In this document: positions 6,645-7,697 of the stretch, piece after piece | Layout of the letters: each line of letters begins with the position of its first letter | How positions within the stretch are numbered: the first letter of the stretch is position 1 | From: Pseudomonadota bacterium | Lineage (GTDB): Bacteria; Pseudomonadota; Alphaproteobacteria; Rhizobiales; Hyphomicrobiaceae | Reading direction: 5' to 3' | Assembly (NCBI GenBank): GCA_021812845.1 | Contig: JAKAML010000054.1 | Coordinates: 1 to 7,697, forward strand | DNA: 7,697 nucleotides | Made by a program: the position numbers and the translations under genes | The notes under the pieces: model-generated | The model's input: only the letters and a program-made list of their open reading frames with translations | Database searches by the model: none | What the model was told of the DNA's origin: nothing

Positions 6645-7697
6645 ATGGCCACGAAGGGGGGAGGGGCGAAGCGCGGCAAAGGCGGCCGGGACGAGCTCGT
6701 GTTCGTCGCGCTGGGCGGCCTCGGCGAGATCGGCATGAACGTCTACCTCTACGGCTTCGGCCCGGAGGACGCGCGGCAGTGGCTGATGGTCGACCTCGGC
6801 ATCACCTTCCCGCACGAGGCCGAGCCCGGCGTCGACGTGGTGCTGCCCGACCTGCGCTTCATCGCCGGGCAGCGGCAGTCGCTGGTCGGCATCGTCCTCA
6901 CTCATGCGCACGAGGATCACATCGGCGCCGTGCTCGATCTCTGGCCCGAGCTCGGGGCGCCGATCTACGCCACCCCCTTCACCGCCGGGATGCTCCGATC
7001 GAAGCACGGCGAGTTCGGCGGCCGCACCGAGCTCGACCTCAACGTGATCCCGCTCGGCGGCCGCTTCAGCGTCGGCCCCTTCGATCTCGAGTTCGTCACC
7101 ATGGCGCACTCGATCCCCGAGCCCTCCGCACTCGCCATCCGGACGCCGCTCGGCCTCGTGCTGCACTCGGGCGACTGGAAGCTCGACGCGACGCCGGGCG
7201 TCGGCGATCCGCCGGACGAGGCGCGGCTCGCGGCGCTCGGCCGCGAGGGCGTGCTGGCCCTCGTCTGCGATTCGACCAACGCGCTGCGCCACGGCCGCTC
7301 GCCGTCGGAGATGGACATCGCGAAGTCCCTCACCGACATCGTGCGCGGGGCCCGCCGCCGCGTCGCGGTGACCACGTTCGCCTCCAACGTGGCGCGCGTG
7401 AAGGCCGTTGCCGACACCGCGCGCGCCACCGGCCGCGAACTCGTGGTCGCCGGCCGCGCCCTGCACCGGATCATCGAGGTCGCGCGCGAGACGGGATACC
7501 TGCCGGCCTCCTTCCGCTACCACGACCAGCAGCGCTTCGCCGATTTCGACGCCGGCGAGGTGCTGCTCCTGTGCACCGGCAGCCAGGGCGAGCCGCGCGC
7601 CGCCATGGCCCGCATCTCCGACGAGGAGCATCCCGATATCTCCCTCGCCCGCGGCGACCTCGTCATCTTCTCCTCGCGCACCATTCCCGGCAACGAG
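6645..7697 (+). CDS. rnj: Ribonuclease J (N-terminal part, runs off the window)
   Basis: The first 351 residues of a protein that in this family is about 550-560 residues. RNase J is a metal-dependent endonuclease and 5'-3' exonuclease acting in mRNA turnover and rRNA maturation. After a basic Gly/Lys-rich leader (1-14) come the metallo-beta-lactamase motifs: GGLGEIGMN at 24-32, THAHEDHIG at 86-94 with metal ligands His87, His89, Asp91 and His92, then His155 in AHSIPE and Asp177 in SGDWK. The beta-CASP part follows with CDSTNA (208-213), TTFASN (243-248), CTGSQGEP (310-317) and FSSRTIPGNE at the window edge. These sequences are RNase J-specific, not those of other beta-lactamase-fold hydrolases. 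The ATG at 6645 lies 8 bases after the ligase stop with GGAG at 6638-6641. The beta-CASP end, the third metal-site His and the C-terminal domain lie outside the window. Confidence 0.96.
   Translation, partial: MATKGGGAKRGKGGRDELVFVALGGLGEIGMNVYLYGFGPEDARQWLMVDLGITFPHEAEPGVDVVLPDLRFIAGQRQSLVGIVLTHAHEDHIGAVLDLWPELGAPIYATPFTAGMLRSKHGEFGGRTELDLNVIPLGGRFSVGPFDLEFVTMAHSIPEPSALAIRTPLGLVLHSGDWKLDATPGVGDPPDEARLAALGREGVLALVCDSTNALRHGRSPSEMDIAKSLTDIVRGARRRVAVTTFASNVARVKAVADTARATGRELVVAGRALHRIIEVARETGYLPASFRYHDQQRFADFDAGEVLLLCTGSQGEPRAAMARISDEEHPDISLARGDLVIFSSRTIPGNE

Overview
The window is the distal end of a type I NADH:quinone oxidoreductase (complex I, nuo) operon and the two genes after it. All genes are on the + strand and packed almost without gaps. 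DNA is GC-rich, and most codons in the core genes end in G or C (about 94% in nuoK by my count). The order nuoJ-K-L-M-N, then a biotin-protein ligase gene and an RNase J gene, plus the style of the Nuo proteins, points to an alphaproteobacterium, most likely of the Hyphomicrobiales (Rhizobiales). I cannot name the genus.

Layout: the last codons of nuoJ (1-107); nuoK (113-421); a small unexpected gene (426-887); nuoL (884-2833); nuoM (2830-4341); nuoN (4344-5795); a birA-type ligase (5803-6636); and the first 351 codons of RNase J (6645-7697, running off the end). Neighbours overlap by 4 bases (ATGA) or are separated by 2-8 bases, so the whole region is probably one transcript with translational coupling. 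I see no internal promoter, terminator, RNA gene, insertion sequence, tRNA or CRISPR array, and no gene-free stretch longer than about 10 bases.

NuoJ, K, L, M and N are subunits of the membrane arm of complex I. L, M and N are the three antiporter-like proton pumps; K and J form the link between the pumps and the quinone site. The glutamates, lysines and histidines that make up the proton path are present in each. The ligase attaches biotin to carboxylases, and RNase J processes and degrades RNA. Neither is a complex I component; they are part of a gene neighbourhood I recall from several alphaproteobacteria.

The one true anomaly is the 153-codon gene between nuoK and nuoL, a junction where these genes normally adjoin. 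It encodes a soluble, mostly alpha-helical protein with HEAT-like repeats. Its third-position GC is about 72%, against about 94% in nuoK and a similarly high value in the sampled part of nuoL, and it fits the operon exactly: 4 bases after nuoK and a 4-base overlap with nuoL. It looks like a later acquisition that has kept the operon translatable. Its function is unknown; candidates are an orphan immunity-like HEAT protein or a lineage-specific complex I accessory factor.
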